DNA of 29,239 nucleotides from UBA3305 sp002373555 (GTDB lineage: Bacteria; Bacillota; Clostridia; Lachnospirales; Lachnospiraceae). Position numbers and translations under genes: made by a program. This document shows positions 15,344 to 22,800 of the stretch, one piece after another. Numbering within the stretch: the first letter of the stretch is position 1; the number at the start of each line of letters is the position of its first letter. The notes beneath the pieces are model-generated. The model was not told the DNA's origin. It did no database searches and saw nothing but the letters and a program-made list of their open reading frames with translations. The stretch lies in assembly GCA_946612455.1 (NCBI GenBank), contig CAMOER010000033.1, positions 1 through 29,239 on the forward strand, given 5' to 3'.

Positions 15344-16336
15344 TCATTTCAATGTGGCATACATGACCGCCTTGATCGTATGCATACGGTTCTCGGCTTC
15401 ATCGAAGACGACGGAAGCCTTGGAATTGAAGACTTCGTCCGTCACTTCCATCTCATCAATGCCGAAACGCTCGCTGATGGCCTGTCCGATCGTGGTATTG
15501 AGATCGTGGAAGGAAGGCAGGCAATGCATGAACAGCGCACCGGGCGCGGCAAAATTCATCACCTTGCGGTTGACCTGATAGCGTTTCAGCAGCGCGATCC
15601 GCTGATCCCAGACGTCATCCGGCTCGCCGAGCGATACCCACACATCCGTATAGATCACATCTGCGCCGGCAGCGCCCTCTGCCACATCGTCGGTCAATGT
15701 AATGCTGCCGCCGGTCTCTGCGGCGATCTTCCGGCATTCCTCCACCAGCTTCTCATCCGGGAAGAGCTCCTTCGGCGCGCAGGCTGTGAAATGCAGGCCC
15801 ATCTTTGCGCAGCCGACCATCAGGGAATTTCCCATATTGTTTCTGGCGTCTCCCATGAAGGTGAAACGAACGCCCTTTAATCCGCCGAATTTTTCCTCGA
15901 TCGTCAGAAGATCCGCCAGGATCTGTGTCGGATGGAAGCTGTCGGTCAGTCCGTTCCAGACCGGTACGCCGGAGCATTTTGCAAGCTCCTCCACGTGCTC
16001 CTGCGAGAAGCCGCGGAATTCGATGCCGTCATACATGCGGCCCAGGACTTTGGCTGTGTCAGAAATGCTCTCCTTCTTGCCCATCTGAGAGCTGCCGGGA
16101 TCCAGGTAGGTCACGCCCATACCGAGATCCATGCCGGCCACTTCAAAGGCACAGCGGGTCCTGGTGGAAGTTTTTTCAAAGAGAAGTACGATGTTCTTGC
16201 CGGTCAGATATCTGTGCGGCGTGCCGCAGCGCTTCATCTTTTTAAAATCTGCTGCCAGATCGAGGAGATACCGCATTTCCTCCGGTGTGAAATCAAGAAG
16301 TTTCAGAAAGCTTCTGCCGCTTAAGTTTATGCCCAT
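15344..16336 (-). CDS. argF: Ornithine carbamoyltransferase
   Basis: This 330-residue enzyme makes citrulline from ornithine and carbamoyl phosphate. The carbamoyl-phosphate loop STRTR is at residues 57-61. DPGSSQMGKKESISDTAKVLGRM follows, then HPTQILADLLT, and HCLPSFHD near residue 270, where the cysteine is the OTCase signature. Length matches OTCases (about 330). The frame opens 15 codons earlier, but the ATG at 16336 has GGAGG 5 bases upstream. It could serve arginine synthesis (argF) or the deiminase pathway (arcB). The ARG box, the linked argR and the absence of arcA/arcC here favour biosynthesis, but catabolic use is not excluded. argF and pyrB diverge from a shared gap and use the same co-substrate. 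Confidence 0.93.
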   Translation of the reverse strand: MGINLSGRSFLKLLDFTPEEMRYLLDLAADFKKMKRCGTPHRYLTGKNIVLLFEKTSTRTRCAFEVAGMDLGMGVTYLDPGSSQMGKKESISDTAKVLGRMYDGIEFRGFSQEHVEELAKCSGVPVWNGLTDSFHPTQILADLLTIEEKFGGLKGVRFTFMGDARNNMGNSLMVGCAKMGLHFTACAPKELFPDEKLVEECRKIAAETGGSITLTDDVAEGAAGADVIYTDVWVSLGEPDDVWDQRIALLKRYQVNRKVMNFAAPGALFMHCLPSFHDLNTTIGQAISERFGIDEMEVTDEVFNSKASVVFDEAENRMHTIKAVMYATLK

Positions 16337-16390
16337 AAAAACCTCCGTGTTTTTATAAGATTTGGTCGCAAAAAGCAACATTTGTGAATG

Positions 16391-16419
16391 ATTCTATCAT
16401 TTATACGCATATAATTCAA
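16391..16419 (-). promoter_or_regulatory. Promoter of argF-argR
   Basis: On the minus strand TTGAAT (16414-16419, 4 of 6) lies 17 bases before TAGAAT (16391-16396, 5 of 6), which carries an extended TGA. Transcription would start near 16384, giving a leader of about 48 bases. The ARG box lies 5 bp upstream of the -35. Confidence 0.65.
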
Positions 16420-16424
16420 GTGAT

Positions 16425-16442
16425 AATGAATATTTATTCAAT
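16425..16442. promoter_or_regulatory. ARG box (ArgR operator)
   Basis: AATGAATATTTATTCAAT matches every position of the 18-bp ARG-box consensus WNTGAATWWWWATTCANW. It sits directly upstream of the argF promoter and about 100 bp upstream of the pyrB promoter. A TGTGAAT half-site at 16383-16389, about 4 helical turns away near the argF start point, may be a second contact for hexameric ArgR. Confidence 0.85.
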
Positions 16443-16501
16443 CCCGCCGTGATCTGTCACTGCTGCGCCCGTATCCTTCCGCGTGTGCACGCCGATCTCC
16501 T

Positions 16502-16531
16502 TTTCCGTTCCCGGATTTCTGTTTCCGTTCC
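16502..16531 (+). repeat. Tandem 10-bp repeat upstream of the pyrB promoter
   Basis: TTTCCGTTCC occurs at 16502-16511 and exactly again at 16522-16531, a 20-bp period that puts both copies on the same face of the helix. The second copy ends 11 bp before the pyrB -35 box. This is the geometry of a paired regulator site, but I recognise no regulator. Confidence 0.5.
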
Positions 16532-16542
16532 TGTAAAACACC

Positions 16543-16571
16543 TTTACAAACAATTCCCGAGACTTTATAAT
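16543..16571 (+). promoter_or_regulatory. SigA promoter of pyrB-pyrI
   Basis: TTTACA (16543-16548, 5 of 6) is followed after exactly 17 bases by a perfect TATAAT (16566-16571). Transcription would start near 16578, only about 20 bases before the pyrB ATG. That leader is too short to hold a PyrR attenuator or a UTP-sensing leader terminator. Confidence 0.82.
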
Positions 16572-16597
16572 TTTTAAAACAACATCAGGAGGTGCTC

Positions 16598-17515
16598 ATG
16601 AAACATCTGATCGATCCCACTGATCTGACATTGCAGGAAATTGATGAAATCCTGGCCCTTGCAGAAGACATTATCAGGAACAGAGATGCCTATGCCCATG
16701 TCGCAGACGGAAAGAAGCTTGCGACCCTCTTCTATGAACCCAGCACCCGTACAAGGCTAAGCTTTGAGGCAGCCATGCTCGAGCTCGGCGGTTCCGTACT
16801 CGGCTTTTCGACTGCGGATTCCAGTTCCACATCAAAGGGCGAAAGCGTAGCCGACACCGCCAGAACAGTAGCGAAATATGCCGATGTGATCGCCATGCGG
16901 CATCCGAAGGAAGGCGCACCGCTCGTCGCAGCCATGAACGTGGATATCCCTGTCATCAATGCCGGTGACGGCGGACATCTGCATCCTACGCAGACGCTGA
17001 CAGATCTTCTGACGATCAAGGAAGAGACCGGCAAGCTCTCCGATCTCACGATCGGTTTCTGCGGCGACCTGAAATTCGGCCGTACCGTACACTCCCTGAT
17101 CAAACAGCTCTCCCGCTATGAGAACATCCGTTTTATCCTGATCTCTCCCATGGAGCTGCGTATCCCCGATTACATCAAGGACGAAGTGCTGGAGGCCTCC
17201 GGCGCAGATTATGTCGAAGTAGAACGCATGGAAGATGTCATGCCCGAGCTGGACATCCTGTACATGACCAGAGTGCAGCGTGAGCGTTTCTTCAACGAAG
17301 CCGATTATATCCGGCTGAAGGATTCCTATATCCTGGATCCTGAGAAGCTCCTGACCGCGAAGGAATCCCTGAAGATCCTGCATCCGCTTCCCCGTGTCAA
17401 CGAGATCTCGGTCAAAGTCGACGCCGATCCCCGCGCACTGTACTTCAAGCAGGCGGAATACGGCAAGATCGTCCGGAAAGCGCTGATCATGAAGCTGCTC
17501 GGACTGTCGATCTGA
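16598..17515 (+). CDS. pyrB: Aspartate carbamoyltransferase, catalytic subunit
   Basis: This 305-residue catalytic chain makes carbamoyl-aspartate in pyrimidine synthesis. The carbamoyl-phosphate loop is FYEPSTRTRLSFE (STRTR at residues 49-53). Family segments SSTSKGESVADT, AMRHPKEGAP and INAGDGGHLHPTQTLTDLLT follow, with GDLKFGRTVHSL and HPLPRVNEI (near residue 265) in the aspartate domain. The ATG at 16598 is preferred over the in-frame GTG six bases earlier because AGGAGG (16587-16592) overlaps that GTG and is 5 bases before the ATG. pyrI follows 49 bp downstream, so this is a class B, allosteric ATCase. It has its own promoter, divergent from argF. Confidence 0.97.
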   Translation: MKHLIDPTDLTLQEIDEILALAEDIIRNRDAYAHVADGKKLATLFYEPSTRTRLSFEAAMLELGGSVLGFSTADSSSTSKGESVADTARTVAKYADVIAMRHPKEGAPLVAAMNVDIPVINAGDGGHLHPTQTLTDLLTIKEETGKLSDLTIGFCGDLKFGRTVHSLIKQLSRYENIRFILISPMELRIPDYIKDEVLEASGADYVEVERMEDVMPELDILYMTRVQRERFFNEADYIRLKDSYILDPEKLLTAKESLKILHPLPRVNEISVKVDADPRALYFKQAEYGKIVRKALIMKLLGLSI

Positions 17516-17564
17516 CGGTACGCATCACAGACGCTCATCGTTATTCATACGGAAAGGAAATGCC

Positions 17565-17987
17565 ATGCTGAAAGTTGACTCCATTGAAAAAGGAATCGTT
17601 CTCGATCATATAAAAGCCGGAAAATCCATGCAGGTCTATGAATATCTGCATCTTGACGAACTGGACTGCACCGTCGCCATCATGCGCCGGGCCAAGAGCA
17701 CGAAATACGGAACGAAGGATATCATCAAGATCGCGGACCGCATTGACGTGGATCTGGATGTGCTCGGTTATCTGGATCCGGATATCACCGTCAATATCAT
17801 CGAAGACGGAAAGACCGTCGAGAAGAAGAAACTCGAGCTTCCCACGAAGATCGTCAATGTCGCGAAGTGCAAAAACCCCAGATGCATCACCTCCACGGAG
17901 CAGGAGATCGATCATATCTTCCGTCTTGTGGACCGGAAGAACCGTGTGTACAGATGCATCTACTGCGATCAGAAAGCAGGGAAATAA
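17565..17987 (+). CDS. pyrI: Aspartate carbamoyltransferase, regulatory subunit
   Basis: This 140-residue regulatory chain binds nucleotides at its N-terminus and docks onto PyrB through a zinc domain. The nucleotide-domain segments are IEKGIVLDHI, GTKDIIKI and LGYLDPDITVNIIEDG. The four zinc cysteines are at 102, 107, 131 and 134, a C-x4-C-x23-C-x2-C spacing identical to that of E. coli PyrI. AAAGGA lies 6 bases before the ATG. With PyrB it should form the (C3)2(R2)3 complex that senses CTP/ATP. Bacillus subtilis lacks this subunit, so its presence supports a clostridial rather than a bacillar background. A strong terminator follows within 15 bp. Confidence 0.96.
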   Translation: MLKVDSIEKGIVLDHIKAGKSMQVYEYLHLDELDCTVAIMRRAKSTKYGTKDIIKIADRIDVDLDVLGYLDPDITVNIIEDGKTVEKKKLELPTKIVNVAKCKNPRCITSTEQEIDHIFRLVDRKNRVYRCIYCDQKAGK

Positions 17988-18001
17988 AGTACGAAAAAAG
18001 A

Positions 18002-18034
18002 AGCCGGAGACAGTTGCTGTCTCCGGCTTTTCAT
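18002..18034. terminator. Terminator after pyrI, convergent with the glycan cluster
   Basis: A perfect 13-bp stem (18002-18014 with 18018-18030) around a TTG loop is followed by TTTTC on the plus strand. It is preceded by a run of As that becomes Ts on the minus strand, so it can also stop transcripts from the convergent glycosyltransferase gene ending at 18079. Confidence 0.9.
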
Positions 18035-18040
18035 CTATCC

Positions 18041-18078
18041 TGCCGCACCGCATGAAATATTTCATCCACTCCGGCAGT
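18041..18078. repeat. Nested palindrome after the glycosyltransferase stop
   Basis: A perfect 14-bp palindrome ATGAAATATTTCAT (18053-18066) is enclosed by the inverted pair CTGCCG (18041-18046) and CGGCAG (18073-18078). It abuts the stop codon of the minus-strand glycosyltransferase. It may be an mRNA 3' hairpin; no T run follows directly. Confidence 0.4.
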
Positions 18079-19344
18079 TCAACCAAATAGTCTTCGGATC
18101 TTTCCGGGAAGCCACATGATCATATGGCCGATCCGGTAAGACCAGGATGCTTTCAGATCACGGATCTTTTTCTCCTTGCTTCGGATCTCCTCTTCTTTCT
18201 TCTCAAGCATCGCATTTTTCTCTGCGAGCGACTGACGGAGTCCGTTCAGTTCCGCTTCATATTTTTCATTTTTCTTCTCCAGCGAACTGATATTTTTCAG
18301 AGCCTCTTTCTGCTCTGTCTTCATAGAACTGATCCTCTGCTTCTTTTCTGCATTGTCACGTGTCAGTCTCTGATATTCAGAAAAGAGGAATTCCTCCGGC
18401 GGCAGCTCCTGCAGATCCAGGAAACGCTGCATATTCCTGCTTCCATGCAGATTCTCCCTCCCGCACTCCGCTACCGGACTGCTGTCTTTCATCCGGTCAA
18501 AATATTCTCTGTACTGTGTATAGTTATTGACATACGGAATGGTGAACAAATAAACGCCGGCTGTTCTGTCAGCAAAGCTCTGGCGGATCTCCGGATCATC
18601 CAGGATCCCCCGTGCTTTCATCTGACGTTCGGTCTCTTCATAGGCCACCATGACAGAGTCGATTTTTTCTCCATAGGTGGACATCAGACTGTCCGCGCGA
18701 TTCATTCTGTAATAGATGAGCCTCTTTTTGCAGATCGTGATGCGTTCCGCCAGCGACAGGATAAGCAGCGACGCCATCACATCATTGATGTGTTTCGTCT
18801 CCTGAAAAAAGATATCCTGATCGATCATGAAACTGCGCCGGATCAGCTTATTCCACGGAACCGTAGACGTAAACGTATAGATTCGGTCTTTACAGTCCCG
18901 GATATTAAATACTTCCTCCTGCGGATACGGCTTTCTGAGGTAATTATGTGCAATGAACTCGCCGGTCTCCGAGTCAAAATCCTGGGCATTGCATATACAG
19001 ACATCCGCCTGTGTTTTTTCCGCCTGCGCATACATGAGCTCAAGCGCACGGAGATCAAAATAATCATCCGAATCCCAGAAGATCACATACTTCCCGGAGG
19101 CATGCGACAATCCGTTATTTCTGGCCGCACCTGCATATCGGTTTTCCTGATGATACACTTTCAGGTTGGGATGATCGCATCTGTAGTTCTCAAGGATCGC
19201 ATTGGACTGATCCGTTGAACCGTCATCTACACAGATGATCTCAATTTCCTTCAGGGTCTGTCCGAAAACGGAGTCCAGACACTGTTCCAGATACTTTTCC
19301 GCGTTATAAACCGGAATTACGACGGATACCTTTATTTCTTCCAT
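18079..19344 (-). CDS. GT2 glycosyltransferase with C-terminal coiled coil
   Basis: This 421-residue protein opens with a GT-A fold: VSVVIPVYNAEKYLEQCLDSVFGQTLKEIEIICVDDGSTDQS, then NRYAGAARNNGLSHASGKYVIFWDSDDYF. The last holds the DxD-type metal site (WDSDD). It would transfer a sugar from a nucleotide donor to a growing surface glycan at the inner membrane face. Residues about 325-400 form a long charged coiled coil rich in K/E. The protein ends in SWSYRIGHMIMWLPGKIRRLFG, an amphipathic, basic tail like those on other membrane-associated GT2 enzymes. GGGAG lies 6 bases before the ATG. It is the last gene of the cluster. The donor sugar and acceptor cannot be read from sequence. Confidence 0.88.
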   Translation of the reverse strand: MEEIKVSVVIPVYNAEKYLEQCLDSVFGQTLKEIEIICVDDGSTDQSNAILENYRCDHPNLKVYHQENRYAGAARNNGLSHASGKYVIFWDSDDYFDLRALELMYAQAEKTQADVCICNAQDFDSETGEFIAHNYLRKPYPQEEVFNIRDCKDRIYTFTSTVPWNKLIRRSFMIDQDIFFQETKHINDVMASLLILSLAERITICKKRLIYYRMNRADSLMSTYGEKIDSVMVAYEETERQMKARGILDDPEIRQSFADRTAGVYLFTIPYVNNYTQYREYFDRMKDSSPVAECGRENLHGSRNMQRFLDLQELPPEEFLFSEYQRLTRDNAEKKQRISSMKTEQKEALKNISSLEKKNEKYEAELNGLRQSLAEKNAMLEKKEEEIRSKEKKIRDLKASWSYRIGHMIMWLPGKIRRLFG

Positions 19345-19379
19345 GATTGTCTCCCGAATACCATTTTACGCTTGTCCGC

Positions 19380-20645
19380 TCATGCTCTGAAAAATCCGAT
19401 CAGCCTTCTGAAGAACCCTTCCTCTTCATAGAGATCAGGAATATTACGTCCAAAAGTACTTTCGATCCCCTCTGTTTCTTCCGGCATATATGTCTCATCA
19501 TTTAAAGCTTTGGCTGTTTCTTCAATGGCCCTGAGAATGAACTGTTCCGAGCATTTCTTATACTCTGTTCTCAGTTTATCCACTTTCCCCCAGGGGATCG
19601 GCTTATCAATGATCTCTCCGGTATTTACAATATTTCTCCACGACAAACCGAAAAGACGCTGTACCCAGTCAACCTTATCGCCGGAACGTTTTCCGGTATA
19701 GAATGCCGTATGAAATAAAATGGACAAACAGGTGCCGTGAAAAGAGTTTGTAAATACATAATCGGCATAACGGATATATCCCAGCCATTCTTCTATGCTG
19801 CACTCATATCTGTTCACACGTTTGAATCGTTTCGCCCCGTACAGAATGTTTTTATCATCGCTGACATCGATGACCGTAAGCCCCTTTTTTTCAGCAAATG
19901 CACATGCTGCCTGAATCAGTTCATGCGATTGCTGCATGACCGTGTAAATCAAAAGAAAATGCTCTTCTTTCGGCTTTACACATATCGGATCATAAAAAGA
20001 AGGCTCATGCAGAAAAACGGGATCCAACACTACCGAAGCCTTCCTTCGCGTGCGGACGAAATCATACAGGGATCGTTCTCTGCAGCTGATATAGTGGAAC
20101 GATTTCAGATGTTCAAAAAATTCCGTTTCCTGTTCCGGCGTGAATATACTGGGCCCCTTGCTGGCCGCATAGCTGATCTTTCCCTTCCCCTTCAGCATTT
20201 CACAATCGAGGAAAAATCCCTTGTCAAAACCATACAGCGGCTCATATTTCCACAGAACATCCGTAACACAAATGTATATATCACATCCGGGATCCTCTGT
20301 ATCGAGCGTAAATTTATTATACTTCTTCTCTGTCATCCGAAGATGTTCATCCACAAAACGATCCCTGTTCCGGGCTCTCTCAACACGTTTTGCAGACAGT
20401 TTCTTCCATTTTTTCAGAACTTTTTCCTGTTTTTCTTCGTCTTCGAGAGGATGCTCCAGGCTGTAGCTATAGGGATCGAACACTTTCTGTGCATAGTCCG
20501 CATCATGCCATGCCGGCAGATAATTGATGATGACATTATCGATCCCATGATTGTCCAGAAACCGCTGGAAAGCGTAACTGTGCACCGGACAGGCATGATT
20601 CAGCACTGTAGTATAAGCGTTAATAGAAATGATACCGATTTTCAC
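19380..20645 (-). CDS. Polysaccharide pyruvyl transferase family protein
   Basis: This 421-residue protein resembles the CsaB/WcaK pyruvyl transferase family, which moves pyruvate from PEP onto sugars of surface polymers as a ketal. Supporting segments are the N-terminal IGIISINAYTTVLNHACPVHSYAFQRFL, CRERSLYDFVR (compare SVRE in relatives), VVLDPVFL, and the hallmark YVFTNSFHGTCLSILFHTAF near residue 300. The usual GSDQVWN-like segment reads VTDVLWKYEP, placing it in a divergent subgroup whose substrate may differ. The start is a GTG at 20645 with GGAGG 7 bases upstream; an ATG in another frame just before it meets a stop at once. It begins 4 bp after the YfhO gene, so the two are tightly coupled. 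Confidence 0.82.
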   Translation of the reverse strand: MKIGIISINAYTTVLNHACPVHSYAFQRFLDNHGIDNVIINYLPAWHDADYAQKVFDPYSYSLEHPLEDEEKQEKVLKKWKKLSAKRVERARNRDRFVDEHLRMTEKKYNKFTLDTEDPGCDIYICVTDVLWKYEPLYGFDKGFFLDCEMLKGKGKISYAASKGPSIFTPEQETEFFEHLKSFHYISCRERSLYDFVRTRRKASVVLDPVFLHEPSFYDPICVKPKEEHFLLIYTVMQQSHELIQAACAFAEKKGLTVIDVSDDKNILYGAKRFKRVNRYECSIEEWLGYIRYADYVFTNSFHGTCLSILFHTAFYTGKRSGDKVDWVQRLFGLSWRNIVNTGEIIDKPIPWGKVDKLRTEYKKCSEQFILRAIEETAKALNDETYMPEETEGIESTFGRNIPDLYEEEGFFRRLIGFFRA

Positions 20646-20649
20646 ATCA

Positions 20650-22773
20650 TCACCTCCGGAATTGCTTCTGCCTGACGGAAGACATCAGCGCCAAACTGAT
20701 GCAGATAATCCATACCGTGCCTGCACAGATACACCCAGCAATAAACGGATAGGAAATATAACGCAGGGAAACCTCATGTTCTCCCGCATTCAAAGCAATT
20801 GCTGTAAACATTATATCACGACAGGTTGTTTCTGTTCTTTTCCCGTCAACATATGCCTTCCAGTTCTTATGATACGGTACTGCGAGAATCAGCTCATCAC
20901 CATCTGAAGCCTCTACTGTACAATGAAAGGTATCTATTCCGTATTTAAGATCTATATGTCCTTTTTCAGCATAACTGCTGTATAAACGGTAGATCTCTTT
21001 AAAATAACCGTCCAGATTTTTCCCGTTAAGCATCCTTGCCCAGATTTCATCTGCCTTCGTGCCGTCTCGCAGGTACGCCATTCCGTTATAGTGTCTGTTT
21101 TCAAATACGTACCATTTCTTTGCGTTAAACCTGATTTTTTCTATCCTTTCAAAACCATCCGGATGAATATTCTTTTTTCTGGACAGATAATACTTGACAC
21201 CAAGCAGAGAATTCAAATATCTGTTTCTATTGACACCGTAGGAGCGTCCGATCTGATTATCCCCATAACTGTAATCCACCAGCCTCTGTGTATTCGTATT
21301 GCTGATTGAAAACCAGTATTGAAGAGAATTATATTTTCCCAGCATTGCGGAATTCGGCGGGCGTCTGTTAATCTTTGTAAAAACTGTGGCGGATATCCGA
21401 TACAATTCCTTGTCGTTATTTATGCTGTCCGAATAAACTGCCGGAGAATCAACATATACAGAATAGGAATCCTTAAAAAAAATAAATCTAGCCTCGCAGT
21501 TCAATCCTCTTGGCGAAAAAGAAAGAAAAATGATAAGTCCGATATTAATCACCGTCAGCAGAGAGATCCCACATACCGTATTTCTTTTACGATTCGCCGT
21601 GTTACAATATTGTTCACATACGCATTGAAAGCAATGTGTAAAAATAATTGCGAGCGTCAAATGAACGATCACGATCCATCGGTAGTTTGTTTCGTTAAAT
21701 GCATTGAACACAAGTCCTACAATCGGGAAATAAAGACCTGCGATCTCAGCTGCAAGAACCCCCAGATATAACTTTTCCCGAACTGTCTTCTTTCTCTTAA
21801 TACATAAGAACAAAACTGCGGCTGTCTCAAAAATATGAATACCGCCTGCATATGAATACCCCGCTACGGTGTAAACAGGATTCAGCAAAGAATACCAAAT
21901 ATATGGAAAGCTGACCGGTGTATAATTGCGTACATCCAGCAAGGCGTCGAGCAAGGAATACTCGGCGTTTTCACTGCCAAAAAAGCAGGATATTTCCGGA
22001 AAGAGCACCGGTGCGCAAATGCATGTACCTAAGATACAGACGAAAAGAAGAAGAAAACAATTCTTCAGTACAAGTTTCCACTCCCTCCACCCGTACCTGG
22101 CCAATAATCGCAGCGGACAGTAAAAGACCAGTACGATTGCAGCAATGTACAGAAAGTATATACTGCAGAAGCCGGTATATGCGGCACCGGCGGCGAGCAG
22201 GACGCAGCCTTTTCTCCTTTTGTTCAATACACTCTCACAGCCAAGAAGAAGGAGCGGTATAACGATCATCAGATCATACCACTGGGAGTAACGCCCCGCG
22301 CCGAACACTGCAAATCCGCAGAATGCATATGTCAAAGCCCCGCCGACGGTATATACCTTCTTATAGCCGATCGCCTCAAGGTATTTCAAAAAAACAAAGC
22401 CGGAGATCCACCCTCGAACGAAAAAAAGTGCTGTAAACAAATAGGCTCCGTTTGCTTTCGTCGCGAAAACAGCAAGCAGATTCAGCGGATCTCCAAGTCC
22501 ATAATAGTTCAGCGTTCCAATGATATCCTCTCCAAAACCGATCGAAAGATCATACATTGGAAGGATAACCCTGCCCTGCAGAAGACCTTTCAGGAAAGTC
22601 CTGAAATATTCTCCAATATATAAGAAAGCAGGATAATACTGACCTATGCCATCAATCTGCCAGATCAATGAATGACCTTTCAAAAGCGTAGAGCCATAGC
22701 CAATCCCCGCTGTAACCAGGAACAATACGGTATATGCTATTAGATAATGATTGTTTTTTCTATTCGTATACAA
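20650..22773 (-). CDS. YfhO-family membrane protein (GT-C type)
   Basis: This 707-residue protein has a long series of membrane segments through about residue 430, followed by a mainly soluble region and a final C-terminal helix (FIAGCICAGTVWIICISLALM). The opening (GYGSTLLKGHSLIWQIDGIGQYYPAFLYIGEYFR) and the GRYSQWYDLMIVIPLLLLG segment match YfhO proteins. B. subtilis YfhO is linked to glycosylation of lipoteichoic acid from lipid-linked sugars on the outer membrane face, so a similar sugar-decorating role is inferred. The start is a TTG at 22773 with a modest AGGT 8 bases upstream; the next methionine is 71 residues in and would remove the first membrane helix. It is AT-richer than the housekeeping genes nearby. 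Confidence 0.8.
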   Translation of the reverse strand: MYTNRKNNHYLIAYTVLFLVTAGIGYGSTLLKGHSLIWQIDGIGQYYPAFLYIGEYFRTFLKGLLQGRVILPMYDLSIGFGEDIIGTLNYYGLGDPLNLLAVFATKANGAYLFTALFFVRGWISGFVFLKYLEAIGYKKVYTVGGALTYAFCGFAVFGAGRYSQWYDLMIVIPLLLLGCESVLNKRRKGCVLLAAGAAYTGFCSIYFLYIAAIVLVFYCPLRLLARYGWREWKLVLKNCFLLLFVCILGTCICAPVLFPEISCFFGSENAEYSLLDALLDVRNYTPVSFPYIWYSLLNPVYTVAGYSYAGGIHIFETAAVLFLCIKRKKTVREKLYLGVLAAEIAGLYFPIVGLVFNAFNETNYRWIVIVHLTLAIIFTHCFQCVCEQYCNTANRKRNTVCGISLLTVINIGLIIFLSFSPRGLNCEARFIFFKDSYSVYVDSPAVYSDSINNDKELYRISATVFTKINRRPPNSAMLGKYNSLQYWFSISNTNTQRLVDYSYGDNQIGRSYGVNRNRYLNSLLGVKYYLSRKKNIHPDGFERIEKIRFNAKKWYVFENRHYNGMAYLRDGTKADEIWARMLNGKNLDGYFKEIYRLYSSYAEKGHIDLKYGIDTFHCTVEASDGDELILAVPYHKNWKAYVDGKRTETTCRDIMFTAIALNAGEHEVSLRYISYPFIAGCICAGTVWIICISLALMSSVRQKQFRR

Positions 22774-22800
22774 TGATGTTTACCTGTTTCACGAACGGAT

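Noticed and set aside
16502..16531. CRISPR array from short direct repeats
   Set aside because: Only two 10-bp copies, no spacer pattern and no cas genes. The same holds for the repeats at 12633-12656.
16441..16597. PyrR attenuator or pyrimidine riboswitch before pyrB
   Set aside because: The predicted start leaves a leader of about 20 bases, and no terminator hairpin or PyrR-binding loop is visible.
18041..18078. Mobile-element end or attachment site
   Set aside because: The nested palindrome has no partner copy, target duplication, transposase or integrase nearby. A transcript 3' hairpin is the simpler reading.
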